Assembly (NCBI RefSeq): GCF_040361435.1
Contig: NZ_APNL01000003.1
Span: 124,001 to 188,000 of the forward strand
DNA length: 64,000 nucleotides
DNA from: Salinisphaera sp002433465
Lineage (GTDB): Bacteria; Pseudomonadota; Gammaproteobacteria; Nevskiales; Salinisphaeraceae
Direction of reading: 5' to 3'
In this document: piece by piece, positions 8,601 to 16,436 of the stretch
How the letters are laid out: each line of letters begins with the position of its first letter
Position numbering within the stretch: position 1 is the first letter of the stretch
Translations under genes and position numbers: made by a program
Notes under the pieces: generated by a model
Seen by the model: the letters and a program-made list of their open reading frames with translations, nothing else
Told to the model about the DNA's origin: nothing
Databases searched by the model: none

Positions 8601-9280
8601 GGCCGGGTCACGCGCCGCACGATTGCACGGACCATGAACAGCCCGGTCAGCAGGCCGAACAACAGCACGCCGAACAACAGCCAGCGTGCGCGCTCCTGGC
8701 GGTAATCGATCAACGCCACGCTGCGATCGAGTTCGTTTTGCACCTGGAACCGAAACTGATTGAGGTTGTGGCGCAGTGCGTCGGTCAGTTCGATGCCGCG
8801 TCCCTGGCTGAGCTCTCGCCGTGCCGTGGCCAGGTTACCCGCGGCCACTTCGTCGACCACCGGCACGATCACATCGGCATGCCATTGCTGCTGCAGACGC
8901 TCGATGGCACTGAGGCGGCGTCGCTGGAGCGCCGACTCGTCGCTATAGGCGTAAAGGCTGTCCAAGGCCACTTCGAACTGGGCGGTCATCCGTTCGATGG
9001 TTTCCACGAACTGGCGGTCGCCGGAAAGCGCATAGCCACGTAGCGCACTCTGACTCTGGGTCACGGCTTCGTCGAGCTCTGCGGTGCGGGTAAGCGTACT
9101 GGCCACGTCGTCGGACAGAGCCCGCGCAGAGCGCACGTTTTCGGCAGAAAACAAACTGACTACACAAGCCGTGCCGAACAGGAGAAGCAGGCATACGACC
9201 GAGCCGATCAGGCCCTGTCGTATCGACAGCTGACGCCAAAAAGCCTCCGAGCTTTTCGCCATTTTTTCCGTGTTAGGCAT
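5639..9280 (-). CDS. Membrane hybrid histidine kinase with three receiver domains
   Basis: A 1213-aa sensor. A transmembrane helix (about 23–45), a CHASE3-like helical periplasmic region (46–197), a second helix (198–222), HAMP (222–275) and GAF (about 285–435) are followed by a long coiled coil (440–540), HisKA with His553 in MSHELRTP, and HATPase (N-box NLVSNAIKF, G-box GGTGLGLSIS). Three receivers follow with Asp874, Asp997 and Asp1146. It is first in an operon with CheR, CheB and receiver-GGDEF genes. The operon suggests adaptive (methylation) control of a c-di-GMP output, which is inference. There is no Hpt domain in the protein; one must be encoded elsewhere if it relays. Confidence 0.93.
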   Translation of the reverse strand: MPNTEKMAKSSEAFWRQLSIRQGLIGSVVCLLLLFGTACVVSLFSAENVRSARALSDDVASTLTRTAELDEAVTQSQSALRGYALSGDRQFVETIERMTAQFEVALDSLYAYSDESALQRRRLSAIERLQQQWHADVIVPVVDEVAAGNLATARRELSQGRGIELTDALRHNLNQFRFQVQNELDRSVALIDYRQERARWLLFGVLLFGLLTGLFMVRAIVRRVTRPLSVLAKMTTRLAEGERTLHVHFRERKDEIGEVANALEKFRQIIIEQDSQAWIRDHRSQITVALQKCKSEQEVGKRLLEELAPLFGAGYAALFTPVAGNDRDDVFALAASYGYSRDVAQTFEAGEGLVGQVIDSGEQILLTDVPTNYLSVRSGLGELTPEVLLIAPAKAGGGILGVLELGMLKTPTEAQQELLNTLMPSVGLGLLSLARTRRAVELLEQSRAQTEALKESEQRLRDRQEELKNANSELRMQSEELNAQSEELRASEEELKVQSDELQATNEELRQRQELMRKQQQELARLHSETKRRAEALARTSQYKSDFLANMSHELRTPLNSLLILSRSLADNSAGHLDEEEAEAAAIIHESGTGLLRLINDILDLSKIEAGKMAVTPERTEVDGVVRRIERDFGHVAQNKGIAFEVHVGVGVPDTLVTDAGKLDQVIRNLVSNAIKFTERGTVRVEVVVPADDTVFRTEGLTHENALAVHIIDEGIGIPENRLEQIFQAFEQVDASTSRTYGGTGLGLSISRELARLLGGEIDVQSELGAGSRFSIYVRRVLDADIEISPRVSDKPLTRRVDEQTNLTAARALSSSASPRSGRPHVLIIDDDATFARIVAQAAQARGFECSIAPNGEQGLDMVRQQLPDAIVLDLGLPGGLDGWAVLDRLKANERTRDIPVHIVSAADDTGYSQKAGAVGYLRKPVSKEDLETLFARAEVLIGREARRVLVIDDDRDAHTAISHLLRAESVDISAVVNGAEAIERLDAEEFDCVVLDLSLPDISGFELLEQIAQRDEAPPVVVYSARELSEEETRRLRVHTDSIVIKGSRAQERLLDEVSLFFHQLRERRSTTAPAVLEAAAEEQSAVSSDLAGQTALLVDDDMRNTFALSRALREKGLKVLMASDGFKALDQLSANPQISIVLMDIMMPGMDGYETIRRIRAMDEYETLPIIALTAKAMPGDRERCIEAGATEYLPKPLDIQALLALMGQVL

Positions 9281-9332
9281 TGATTGTTCTACTCATACAC
9301 GCGCGTGCGCACGCGCGAAAAACGTGTCGTCA

Positions 9333-10274
9333 TCAGTGGACTTCGCAGCGATCGAAGTTCAGCCGTATCGGGCCACGATCCCGCCAGCGTGCCGCATAGC
9401 GCGCCGGATTGCATGCCAGCGCCTGCAAACCGAAGCGAGAGCGCGGCGCCGGACTGCTTTCCATGCGCGCCCGAGCGGTCGCCGCCAGGGCCGGGAACAA
9501 TTCCAGACCGGTGCGCGCTTCGATGGTGGCGATGGCGACGACGAACTCATCGAGCGGCTCGTCGCCGCGTACGGCCTGGGGCACCACAAATGCCATGGCC
9601 TGCCAGCGGCCGTGGTCGTCGCGCGCCACCCAGATACGAAAGAAAGCCGCCGGCGTACGAGAGGCCTTGTCCTGCTCACCCCAGGGGTCTGTGCTGCGCT
9701 CGTTATCGGCCGCGATCGGACCGACCAGCACCCACAGCGGCGAATGCGCCGGCGCCACGTCGTCGATCTCGACCTCCTCCAGGCGTTGCCAGAGAAGCTG
9801 GTTCAAGCGTGGGCGCTGCGGCACGACGTTGCTGTAATAGGAGCTCTGGCGCTGGGCTTTTTCCCCATAAAGCTGGCTCATGGCGTAGTTGGGCGCCAGA
9901 TGACCCCGATCGTAGGCCGGCCCGGCATAGACATGCGTATCCGTGACCGTATTAATGCGCGGGTCGTCGATGAACGGCGGGCGTGGCCGATTGACGTAGT
10001 CCACGACCGCCGTCAGTCGATATGCCACCCATGCCGCTCGTCCACGCGCTGCGTCGTAGCCAATCACGAATCCATCGTTTTCGATAAGCCGTATATCCAG
10101 ATCAGATGAACGCGGCAAACCCAGCTCTGCCGGCCATGACGCGTCGGCCCGCGCGGTCGGCGCGAGCGCGACGCTCGTAAACAGGCAGAGTACGGTAATC
10201 GCGGGAACGATTGAATGCGCAAAGAGTCTATGATTCAAGCACGGATGACGTCGTAGAAAGCGGTTTATATGCAT
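9333..10274 (-). CDS. Secreted DNA/RNA non-specific endonuclease (NUC1 family)
   Basis: A 313-aa protein. A basic N-terminus and hydrophobic helix (about 21–43, ending APTARADA) form a probable signal peptide with a long n-region. The beta-beta-alpha-metal nuclease domain carries DRGHLAPNYAM with catalytic His125, and downstream metal-site asparagines in YYSNVVPQRPRLNQ (Asn149, Asn158) and Glu166. Such enzymes degrade DNA and RNA outside the cytoplasm. It is separated by 52 bp from the kinase operon on the same strand, so co-transcription is possible but not shown. No adjacent immunity gene is seen. Confidence 0.85.
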   Translation of the reverse strand: MHINRFLRRHPCLNHRLFAHSIVPAITVLCLFTSVALAPTARADASWPAELGLPRSSDLDIRLIENDGFVIGYDAARGRAAWVAYRLTAVVDYVNRPRPPFIDDPRINTVTDTHVYAGPAYDRGHLAPNYAMSQLYGEKAQRQSSYYSNVVPQRPRLNQLLWQRLEEVEIDDVAPAHSPLWVLVGPIAADNERSTDPWGEQDKASRTPAAFFRIWVARDDHGRWQAMAFVVPQAVRGDEPLDEFVVAIATIEARTGLELFPALAATARARMESSPAPRSRFGLQALACNPARYAARWRDRGPIRLNFDRCEVH

Positions 10275-10345
10275 TGTTCAGGCAAAGATTTCTTTGCGAA
10301 TAAAGCGTGATAGCCTCTCAACCATACTCAATTCGAGATCGACAA

Positions 10346-11017
10346 ATGAACGCGGAACGCACTCTTCGAACTTCGCGCGCGCAGACAGCGCTGGCCACCA
10401 ACAGCGTACTGCGCAACACCTACATGCTGCTGTCGCTGACGCTGCTGTTCTCAGCTCTGGTTGCCGGCACGGCGATGGCGCTCAACGCGCCGCACCCGGG
10501 GCTGATCATCACCCTGGTGGGCTATTTCGGTTTGCTGTTCGCGGTGGAGAAGACCAAGAACAGCGGCATGGGGCTGGTCAGCGTTTTCGCTCTGACCGGT
10601 TTCATGGGCTATACCATCGGCCCGATTCTCAATCTCTACATCAACAATTTCTCCAACGGCACCGAAATCGTCATGCTGGCGCTGGGCGGCACCGGCACGA
10701 TCTTTCTGGGCATGTCGGCCTATGCGCTGGCCTCCGGCAAGCGCTTCAATCAGTGGGCCGGCATGTTGTTCATGGGCATTCTGGTTGCCTTCGTAATGAG
10801 CATCATCGCGGTCGTGTTCTCGATCCCGGCTCTGTCGATGGCGGTCTCGGCCCTGTTCGTGCTGCTGATGTCGGGCCTGATCGTCTATCAGACCGGCGAA
10901 ATCGTGCACGGCGGCGAAACCAACTACATCACGGCGACCGTCACCCTGTTCGTGACCATCTACAACCTCTTCCTGAGCCTGCTGCAGCTGCTCGGCGTGT
11001 TCATGGGCGAGGAGTAG
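10346..11017 (+). CDS. Bax inhibitor-1/YccA family integral membrane protein
   Basis: A 223-aa protein with seven predicted hydrophobic helices from about residue 27 to 218 and a short cytoplasmic N-terminus. The family signature region GFMGYTIGPILNLY and the acidic end MGEE are seen. E. coli YccA (219 aa) modulates the membrane protease FtsH. The ATG at 10346 gives the family length; an upstream GTG at 10307 in frame would overlap the divergent gene's promoter. It is monocistronic, with a strong terminator 44 bp downstream. Confidence 0.88.
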   Translation: MNAERTLRTSRAQTALATNSVLRNTYMLLSLTLLFSALVAGTAMALNAPHPGLIITLVGYFGLLFAVEKTKNSGMGLVSVFALTGFMGYTIGPILNLYINNFSNGTEIVMLALGGTGTIFLGMSAYALASGKRFNQWAGMLFMGILVAFVMSIIAVVFSIPALSMAVSALFVLLMSGLIVYQTGEIVHGGETNYITATVTLFVTIYNLFLSLLQLLGVFMGEE

Positions 11018-11060
11018 CGCCTAACGCCTTGAAAGGCGGGCAGTAACCAGACTGCCTCAC

Positions 11061-11095
11061 AACCCGGAGCGCGTCCCGCGCTCCGGGTTTTTTTA
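11061..11095 (+). terminator. Rho-independent terminator after the YccA-like gene
   Basis: An 11-bp perfect GC-rich stem, CCCGGAGCGCG and CGCGCTCCGGG, with a 3-nt loop (TCC) followed by seven T. The rest of the gap to cysG (11096–11315) shows no gene or clear repeat. Confidence 0.93.
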
Positions 11096-11315
11096 TTGCC
11101 GGGCGGTTCATTCAGCCGCATATCGGGTCACGACAATGGCGAACAGCCATACCCCCCGAATCAAACCGGCCGGGTTTGTCGGCTTGGGCCGGCGATAACC
11201 GCCCGGCGCACCGGCCCAGAGCGTAGTTCGACGCGCTAGGCGCGCGGCGCCAAGCAAGGATCATTCGCGTCAATTAGACGTTCTTGTGCGTACTCGCGAA
11301 GCACGCGCCGGCACG

Positions 11316-12716
11316 TCAACGATCGGGGCGGAACCAGCCAAGCGTTTCGTTGAGCCGGACCACCTCGCCCACAATCAGCAGCGCGGGGCCCTCGATCGTT
11401 TCGCGGGCAACCCGTGCCGGCAGGTCGGCCAACGTGCCGACCACGAGCCGCTGGCGCACCGTCGTGCCTTCAATCACCAACGCCGCCGGCCAATCTTCGG
11501 CGAGGCCGTGCTCACGCAGCGCCTCACAGATGACCGGCAAGCTCTTGACTGCCATGAAGAACACGACCGTCTGACCGATCCGTGCCAGCTGCGGCCACGG
11601 CAGTTCCAGCTCGCCCTCCTTCAGATGACCGGTAACGAACGTCACCGACTGGGCATGGTCGCGATGGGTGAGTGGAATACCGGCATAGGCCGCACAGCCG
11701 CTCGCCGCGGTTATTCCGGGCACGACCTGGAACGGAATACCGGCATCGGCGAGCTGGGCGATTTCCTCGCCACCACGACCGAATACGAAGGGGTCCCCGC
11801 CTTTCAGGCGCAGTACGCGCTTGCCTTCGCCGGCCAGCCGTACCATCAGCGCATTGATGTCTTCCTGGGGCAAGGTATGGCGCGAGGCCCGCTTGCCGAC
11901 ATGAATACGTTCGGCCTTCGGGTTAGCCAGCTCGACGATCGCAGCCGGTATAAGGCTATCGAATAGCACAACATCGGCGCGTTGCATGAGCCGCAGCGCG
12001 CGCGAGGTCAACAAGTCCGGATCGCCCGGCCCGGCACCCACGAGATAGGCCTCGCCCCGGGTCGGCACCGCCGGGCTGTCTTCGCCCAGGAGCTGATCGA
12101 GTTCCTCACGCGCCTGCGCGAGTCGGCCGGTAAACACCTTTTCGGCGATCGGCCCATCCAGTACCCGCGACCAGAAACGGGCGCGATGATGCCGCGGCAG
12201 CTTCTGCTTGACCACGTCGCGAAAATCCGCCGCCAGCCCGGCGAGATCGCCATAGGCGCGCGGCAGCCAGGCATCGAGGCGGCTACGCAGAATACGGGCG
12301 AGCGTGGGCGCCTGGCCGTCGCTGGAGATGGCGATCTGCAACACGCCGCGGCGTACGACCGCCGGCACCAGAAAATCCGATGCGCCGGCATCGTCGGCGC
12401 GCTGAACCAGCGACCCGGCCTCGTGCGCGGCCGTGGCCACGGCGCTATTGATCGCGGGCTCATCGGTACAGGCGAACACGAGCGCGATACCGTCGACGTC
12501 AGCCGCTTCGAACGCCCGCTCGATCAGGCGTAGCCGATTTGAATCCGCCCATGCTCGCACCGCCTCGCCAACCGAGGGCGCAATCACCGTCACAGCGGCG
12601 CCGCTATCGAGCAGGCGCTCGATACGGCGCGTGGCCACAGGCCCTGCGCCGACCACCAGAACGGGGCGCCCGGCAAGGCGAACGAAAATCGGCAAACTGG
12701 AAACGTTTTTCGACAA
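11316..12716 (-). CDS. cysG: Siroheme synthase (trifunctional)
   Basis: A 466-aa protein of CysG length (E. coli 457). The N-terminal half (1–~215) is the precorrin-2 dehydrogenase/ferrochelatase with Rossmann motif VLVVGAGPVATRRIERLL and SSDGQAPTLARILR. The C-terminal half is uroporphyrinogen-III methyltransferase with YLVGAGPGDPDLLT, LKGGDPFVFGRGGEE and PGITAASGCAAYAGIPLTHR. It makes siroheme for sulfite and nitrite reductases. It lies 23 bp downstream of a TSUP permease, near cysB, which supports a role in sulfur assimilation. Confidence 0.96.
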   Translation of the reverse strand: MSKNVSSLPIFVRLAGRPVLVVGAGPVATRRIERLLDSGAAVTVIAPSVGEAVRAWADSNRLRLIERAFEAADVDGIALVFACTDEPAINSAVATAAHEAGSLVQRADDAGASDFLVPAVVRRGVLQIAISSDGQAPTLARILRSRLDAWLPRAYGDLAGLAADFRDVVKQKLPRHHRARFWSRVLDGPIAEKVFTGRLAQAREELDQLLGEDSPAVPTRGEAYLVGAGPGDPDLLTSRALRLMQRADVVLFDSLIPAAIVELANPKAERIHVGKRASRHTLPQEDINALMVRLAGEGKRVLRLKGGDPFVFGRGGEEIAQLADAGIPFQVVPGITAASGCAAYAGIPLTHRDHAQSVTFVTGHLKEGELELPWPQLARIGQTVVFFMAVKSLPVICEALREHGLAEDWPAALVIEGTTVRQRLVVGTLADLPARVARETIEGPALLIVGEVVRLNETLGWFRPDR

Positions 12717-12739
12717 AATAGCAGTCAGGGGGGCAAGCC

Positions 12740-13579
12740 TCAGCCTGATGAGGTGAGCGACACGACGCTATCAAACAGCATGCTCGCGCCAATCACCAAC
12801 AGCAGAACCGATATGATCGGCCGCAGCAGGCCATCGGGCAAGCGCGAACCCAGCCGCGTACCCAGATAGATACCCGGTATCGACCCGAGTAGCAGAAACC
12901 CGAGTACCGGTAGATCCGTGGTGCCGAGGCTCAGATGGCCCATGCCGGCCACCAGGGTCAGCGGCACGGCATGGGCGATATCGGTTCCCACGATCCGTAT
13001 CGCCGCCCGGCGCGGATAGAGCAGCAGCAACAGCGTGGTACCGAGCACGCCCGCGCCGACCGACGACAGGGTGACCAGTACACCCAGCACCACCCCGCCC
13101 ACGACCGTGATCGCCGGGCGTAGCGCCAACAGACGCGGCGGCAGGCCGGATTCGCCCAGGTTCTCCTCGCCGATACGGGCCATGATGCGCTTGCGTACCA
13201 GGGTAAGAACCGCGGTCGCGATGATCGCGACACACAAAGTGATCGTCATCAGGTGCTCGACCCAGGGGTCGAGCCCGACATAGTGCAGCCAGAAAATCGT
13301 GAGTACCGCAGCCGGCAGGCTGCCGCTGGCCATCAGCCCCACCACCGACCAGTCCACGGTCTGCTGGCGGCCGTGCAGCCAGGTTCCGAACCCCTTGGTT
13401 CCGGCGGCATACAGCAGGTCGGTGCCCACCGCCGCGGAGGGGGCAAAGCCAAAGATCAGAATCAACAGCGGCGTCATCAGGGAACCACCGCCGACACCGG
13501 TCACGCCGACGGCTACGCCGACCAGCAACCCGGCTAGGCTGAACGCAATCATCGTCTGCGCTACTCTCGGAGCAAGCAA
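12740..13579 (-). CDS. TSUP (TauE/SafE) family anion permease
   Basis: A 279-aa protein with eight or so hydrophobic helices. The N-terminal motif GVGVTGVGGGSLMTPLLILIF and the pseudo-repeat GVLVTLSSVGAGVLGTTLLL are typical of the TauE/SafE family, which move sulfite, sulfonate, thiosulfate or other small anions across the inner membrane. It is co-oriented with cysG (23-bp gap) and divergent from cysB (98-bp gap), so a role in sulfate or sulfite uptake or export under CysB control is likely but inferred. Met10 (13552) is an alternative start. Confidence 0.85.
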   Translation of the reverse strand: MLAPRVAQTMIAFSLAGLLVGVAVGVTGVGGGSLMTPLLILIFGFAPSAAVGTDLLYAAGTKGFGTWLHGRQQTVDWSVVGLMASGSLPAAVLTIFWLHYVGLDPWVEHLMTITLCVAIIATAVLTLVRKRIMARIGEENLGESGLPPRLLALRPAITVVGGVVLGVLVTLSSVGAGVLGTTLLLLLYPRRAAIRIVGTDIAHAVPLTLVAGMGHLSLGTTDLPVLGFLLLGSIPGIYLGTRLGSRLPDGLLRPIISVLLLVIGASMLFDSVVSLTSSG

Positions 13580-13677
13580 GAAAGCGCGCAGGCTATCAGG
13601 TGGCTGTCAAATCGGATAGAACTATATATTCATGCTTTAATAAGATAACGGCATAACGTGATCGACCCTTTCCTGCC

Positions 13678-14658
13678 ATGAAATTGCGCCAGCTCGTCTA
13701 TATCAACGAAGTCGCCAAGCGTCGACTCAACATCACCGCCGCGGCAGAAGCGCTGCATACCTCCCAGCCCGGGGTAAGCAAGCAGATCCGGCTGCTCGAA
13801 GAAGAGCTCGGCGTGCTCGTGTTCGAACGCAACGGCAAGCATCTGGATCGCATCACGCCCGCGGGCGCACGGATTCTGGAGACCACCCGCCGTATTCTCT
13901 CCGAGGTCGAGAACATCACCCGGACGGCCAGCGAGTTCGCCGACGCGGATCGCGGATCGCTGTGCGTAGCCACCACCCATACCCAGGCCCGCTATGCCCT
14001 GCCGCCCGTGGTCGACGCCTTTCGTCGCGAATATCCTCAGGTGTCGCTGCATCTCAACCAGGGCGCGCCGCCCCAGATCGCCGGCTGGGCCGCCGCCGGG
14101 GATGCCGACTTCGCCATCGCCACCGAAGCGCTCGAGCACTACGACGAACTGGTGATGCTGCCCTGCTATCACTGGAACCGCTGCGTGCTCGTGCCCCGCG
14201 ATCATCCGCTGGCCGATACGCCCAGGCTGGAACTGGCCCGGCTCGCCGAGCAGCCGATCGTGACCTACACCTTCGGTTTTACCGGACGTTCGCATCTGGA
14301 CGCCGCGTTCGAAGCCGAGGGCCGCACCCCCAACGTGGTGCTCACCGCGGTGGACGCGGACGTAATCAAGACCTATGTACGCCTGGGGCTCGGCGTGGGC
14401 GTGATCGCGAACATGGCCTACGACCCGGTCGCCGACGCCGACCTTGTACGTCTGGACGCCAGCCACCTGTTCGCCTCCAGCACCACGCATATCGGCTTTC
14501 GGCACAACCTGTTCCTGCGCGGCTATATGCGCCGCTTCATCGAGATCTTCGCGCCGCATCTGACCAGCGCGGTGCTCGACGAGGCCCTGGCCGAATACCC
14601 GGGTGCCCGCTACGACGCGCTGGTCAAGCAGCTCTGGGCCGAACTGCCCGAACTGTAG
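13678..14658 (+). CDS. cysB: LysR-type sulfur regulator CysB
   Basis: A 326-aa LysR-type protein (E. coli CysB is 324). The N-terminal winged HTH starts MKLRQLVYINEVAKRRLNIT and includes TSQPGVSKQIRLLEEELG. The effector domain has the CysB-specific TTHTQARYALP and TYTFGFTGRS, which bind N-acetylserine or sulfate in CysB/Cbl. CysB activates cysteine-biosynthesis genes during sulfur limitation. Its divergent arrangement with the TSUP permease–cysG pair fits direct regulation, although no operator was resolved in the 98-bp gap. Confidence 0.93.
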   Translation: MKLRQLVYINEVAKRRLNITAAAEALHTSQPGVSKQIRLLEEELGVLVFERNGKHLDRITPAGARILETTRRILSEVENITRTASEFADADRGSLCVATTHTQARYALPPVVDAFRREYPQVSLHLNQGAPPQIAGWAAAGDADFAIATEALEHYDELVMLPCYHWNRCVLVPRDHPLADTPRLELARLAEQPIVTYTFGFTGRSHLDAAFEAEGRTPNVVLTAVDADVIKTYVRLGLGVGVIANMAYDPVADADLVRLDASHLFASSTTHIGFRHNLFLRGYMRRFIEIFAPHLTSAVLDEALAEYPGARYDALVKQLWAELPEL

Positions 14659-14668
14659 TGTTGCCTTC

Positions 14669-14860
14669 GGCCTGTCGTCACGGGATATGCGATCGCAATC
14701 CCCAACGAATAATGATCGGTCGGAGGCAATCCGGCGTTATGGTTCATGGGCTGGCTCGCTGACGTGGCACATGACGTGGCACAACCACGCGGCACTCGCG
14801 ATGCCTTGTCCTGCCGCGGCCTGGTCGCCGATGCGGTGGCCTATCTCGCGACGACAGGCC
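14669..14860. mobile_element. MITE-like element, family B copy 2 (internally deleted)
   Basis: A 192-bp non-coding element starting 11 bp after the cysB stop. The ends are GGCCTGTCGTCACGGGATAT and CTATCTCGCGACGACAGGCC. It contains the family core CCCCAACGAATAATGATCGG. Relative to the full copy at 21794–22067 it lacks the left internal segment and keeps the right one (…GCGATGCCTTGTC…). No clear target duplication is left. Confidence 0.75.
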
Positions 14861-14961
14861 CAAGGGCCGTGTCTTCGCGGTCATGTGCGGACCACCGGCT
14901 TGCTTGAATTCAGCCAGCCGCGTTTCACACATAGCCGAGTCGGTCTGTAGTCGACCGACAC

Positions 14962-14991
14962 GCCTGCCCGCACCCGGAAGCGGGTGCAGGC
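14962..14991 (-). terminator. GC-rich hairpin downstream of serS
   Basis: A GCACCCG/CGGGTGC stem with a GAAG loop, extended by GCCT/AGGC, lies 22 bp beyond the serS stop codon. No T-tract follows on the serS strand, so intrinsic termination is uncertain. Confidence 0.35.
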
Positions 14992-15012
14992 GCGCACGCC
15001 ATCCATGACGAA

Positions 15013-16287
15013 TCAGGCTTCGATACGCGTTACCCCGCCCATGAAGGGCTGCAACGCGGTCGGAATATCCACGCTGCCGTCCGCGTTCTGGTAGTTCTCC
15101 AGCACGGCCACGAGCGTGCGCCCGATGGCAAGCCCCGAACCGTTGAGCGTATGCAACAGCACCGGCTTGCCGGTTTCCGGGTCGCGATAGCGTGCGCCCA
15201 TGCGCCGGGCCTGAAAATCGGTGCAGTTGCTGCACGAGGAAATCTCGCGATAGGTGTTCTGGCTCGGCAGCCACACTTCCAGATCGTAGGTTTTGGCCGC
15301 GGCAAAGCCGATATCGCCGGTGCAGAGCGTGACCACGCGATACGGCAGCGCAAGCCCCTGCAGAATGGACTCGGCGCTGGCGGTCAGCGCTTCCAGCGCC
15401 GCGGCCGATTCACTCGGTGCGACCACGTTGACCATTTCCACCTTTTCGAACTGGTGCTGACGAATCATGCCGCGTACGTCGCGCCCGGCCGCGCCCGCTT
15501 CGGCGCGAAAGCACGGCGAATGGGTGACGAACTTCAACGGCAGCCGATCGTGCTCGACGATCTCGTCGGCCACGATATTGGTCATCGGCACTTCGGCGGT
15601 GGGAATCAGGTAATAGTCCTCGGGCTCGGCCAGACGAAACAGATCGTCCCCGAACTTCGGCAGCTGCCCCGTGCCATACAGCGATTTCGAGTTCACGATG
15701 TAGGGCACGTTCAACTCGGTATAGCCGTTGGCGGTATGGGTGGCGAGCATGTAGGCGATCAACGCCCGGTGCAGCCGAGCCACGCCGCCCTGGAGCACGG
15801 TAAAGCGCGCGCCGGTGAGCGTGGCGGCCGTGGCTGCATCCAGGCCGTCGAGCATTTCACCGATCTCGACATGATCGCGCACTTCGAAATCGAAGGCGCG
15901 CGGTTCGCCCCAGCGACGGGTTTCGACGTTGTCGTCCTCGCTTGCGCCCACCGGCACGTCGTCGGCGACGAGATTGGGCAGCCCAGCCCGAATGGCATCC
16001 TGTTCGTCCTGGATGGTTTCCAGTTCGGCCTTGGCCGCATCGAGCTGGTCGCCCAGATCGCCCACCTCGGCCTTGAGCGGTTCGATATCCTCGCCGGCAG
16101 CCTTGGCCTTGCCGATCGCCTTGGATCGCCGATTACGCTCGCCCTGCAGTTCTTCGGTGCGCGTTTGCAGCGTCTTGCGGCGCGCATCGAGATCGGCATA
16201 GGCCGCGGCGTCGAAATCGAAGCCGCGCTTTTTCAGCGCCGCCGCGACGGCCTGTGGATCGTTGCGAAGCAGACGGGAGTCGAGCAT
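15013..16287 (-). CDS. serS: Seryl-tRNA synthetase
   Basis: A 424-aa class II synthetase (E. coli SerS 430). The start MLDSRLLRNDPQAVAAALKK is canonical, followed by the tRNA-binding coiled coil (about 30–100) and catalytic motifs: motif 2 region SPCFRAEAGAAGRDVRGMIR with QFEKVEMV, the serine site TAEVP, EISSCSNCTDFQARR, and motif 3 LNGSGLAIGRTLVA. It charges tRNA-Ser. The start at 16287 is chosen by homology; there are in-frame ATGs 10 and 26 codons upstream, and no strong ribosome site decides between them. Confidence 0.96.
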   Translation of the reverse strand: MLDSRLLRNDPQAVAAALKKRGFDFDAAAYADLDARRKTLQTRTEELQGERNRRSKAIGKAKAAGEDIEPLKAEVGDLGDQLDAAKAELETIQDEQDAIRAGLPNLVADDVPVGASEDDNVETRRWGEPRAFDFEVRDHVEIGEMLDGLDAATAATLTGARFTVLQGGVARLHRALIAYMLATHTANGYTELNVPYIVNSKSLYGTGQLPKFGDDLFRLAEPEDYYLIPTAEVPMTNIVADEIVEHDRLPLKFVTHSPCFRAEAGAAGRDVRGMIRQHQFEKVEMVNVVAPSESAAALEALTASAESILQGLALPYRVVTLCTGDIGFAAAKTYDLEVWLPSQNTYREISSCSNCTDFQARRMGARYRDPETGKPVLLHTLNGSGLAIGRTLVAVLENYQNADGSVDIPTALQPFMGGVTRIEA

Positions 16288-16423
16288 AACGTCGTCGTCA
16301 TTGGATTTGCGCGGCATTATATGGGGCACAGCCGCCGCCTGCAGCCTGACAGCCGTCGGCGGCAAGCTGCATGGGCCACCGTAGCCCCAACCGATCCGAA
16401 TAGAGACGGCCGCCAGCGGCCGC

Positions 16424-16430
16424 GGGGGAA
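16424..16430 (+). promoter_or_regulatory. Shine-Dalgarno supporting a non-standard start
   Basis: GGGGGAA lies 6 bases before an in-frame ATC (16437) and 9 before an ATA (16440). An in-frame stop TAG sits at 16401–16403, so no ATG exists for the next gene upstream of its conserved first membrane helix. This purine run is the only strong ribosome site in the region; the GTG at 16554 has none. Confidence 0.5.
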
Positions 16431-16436
16431 TTCGTC

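Noticed and set aside
14962..14991. tRNA or strong terminator near serS
   Set aside because: No cloverleaf can be formed, and the hairpin lacks a T-tract on either strand; kept only as a weak terminator candidate.
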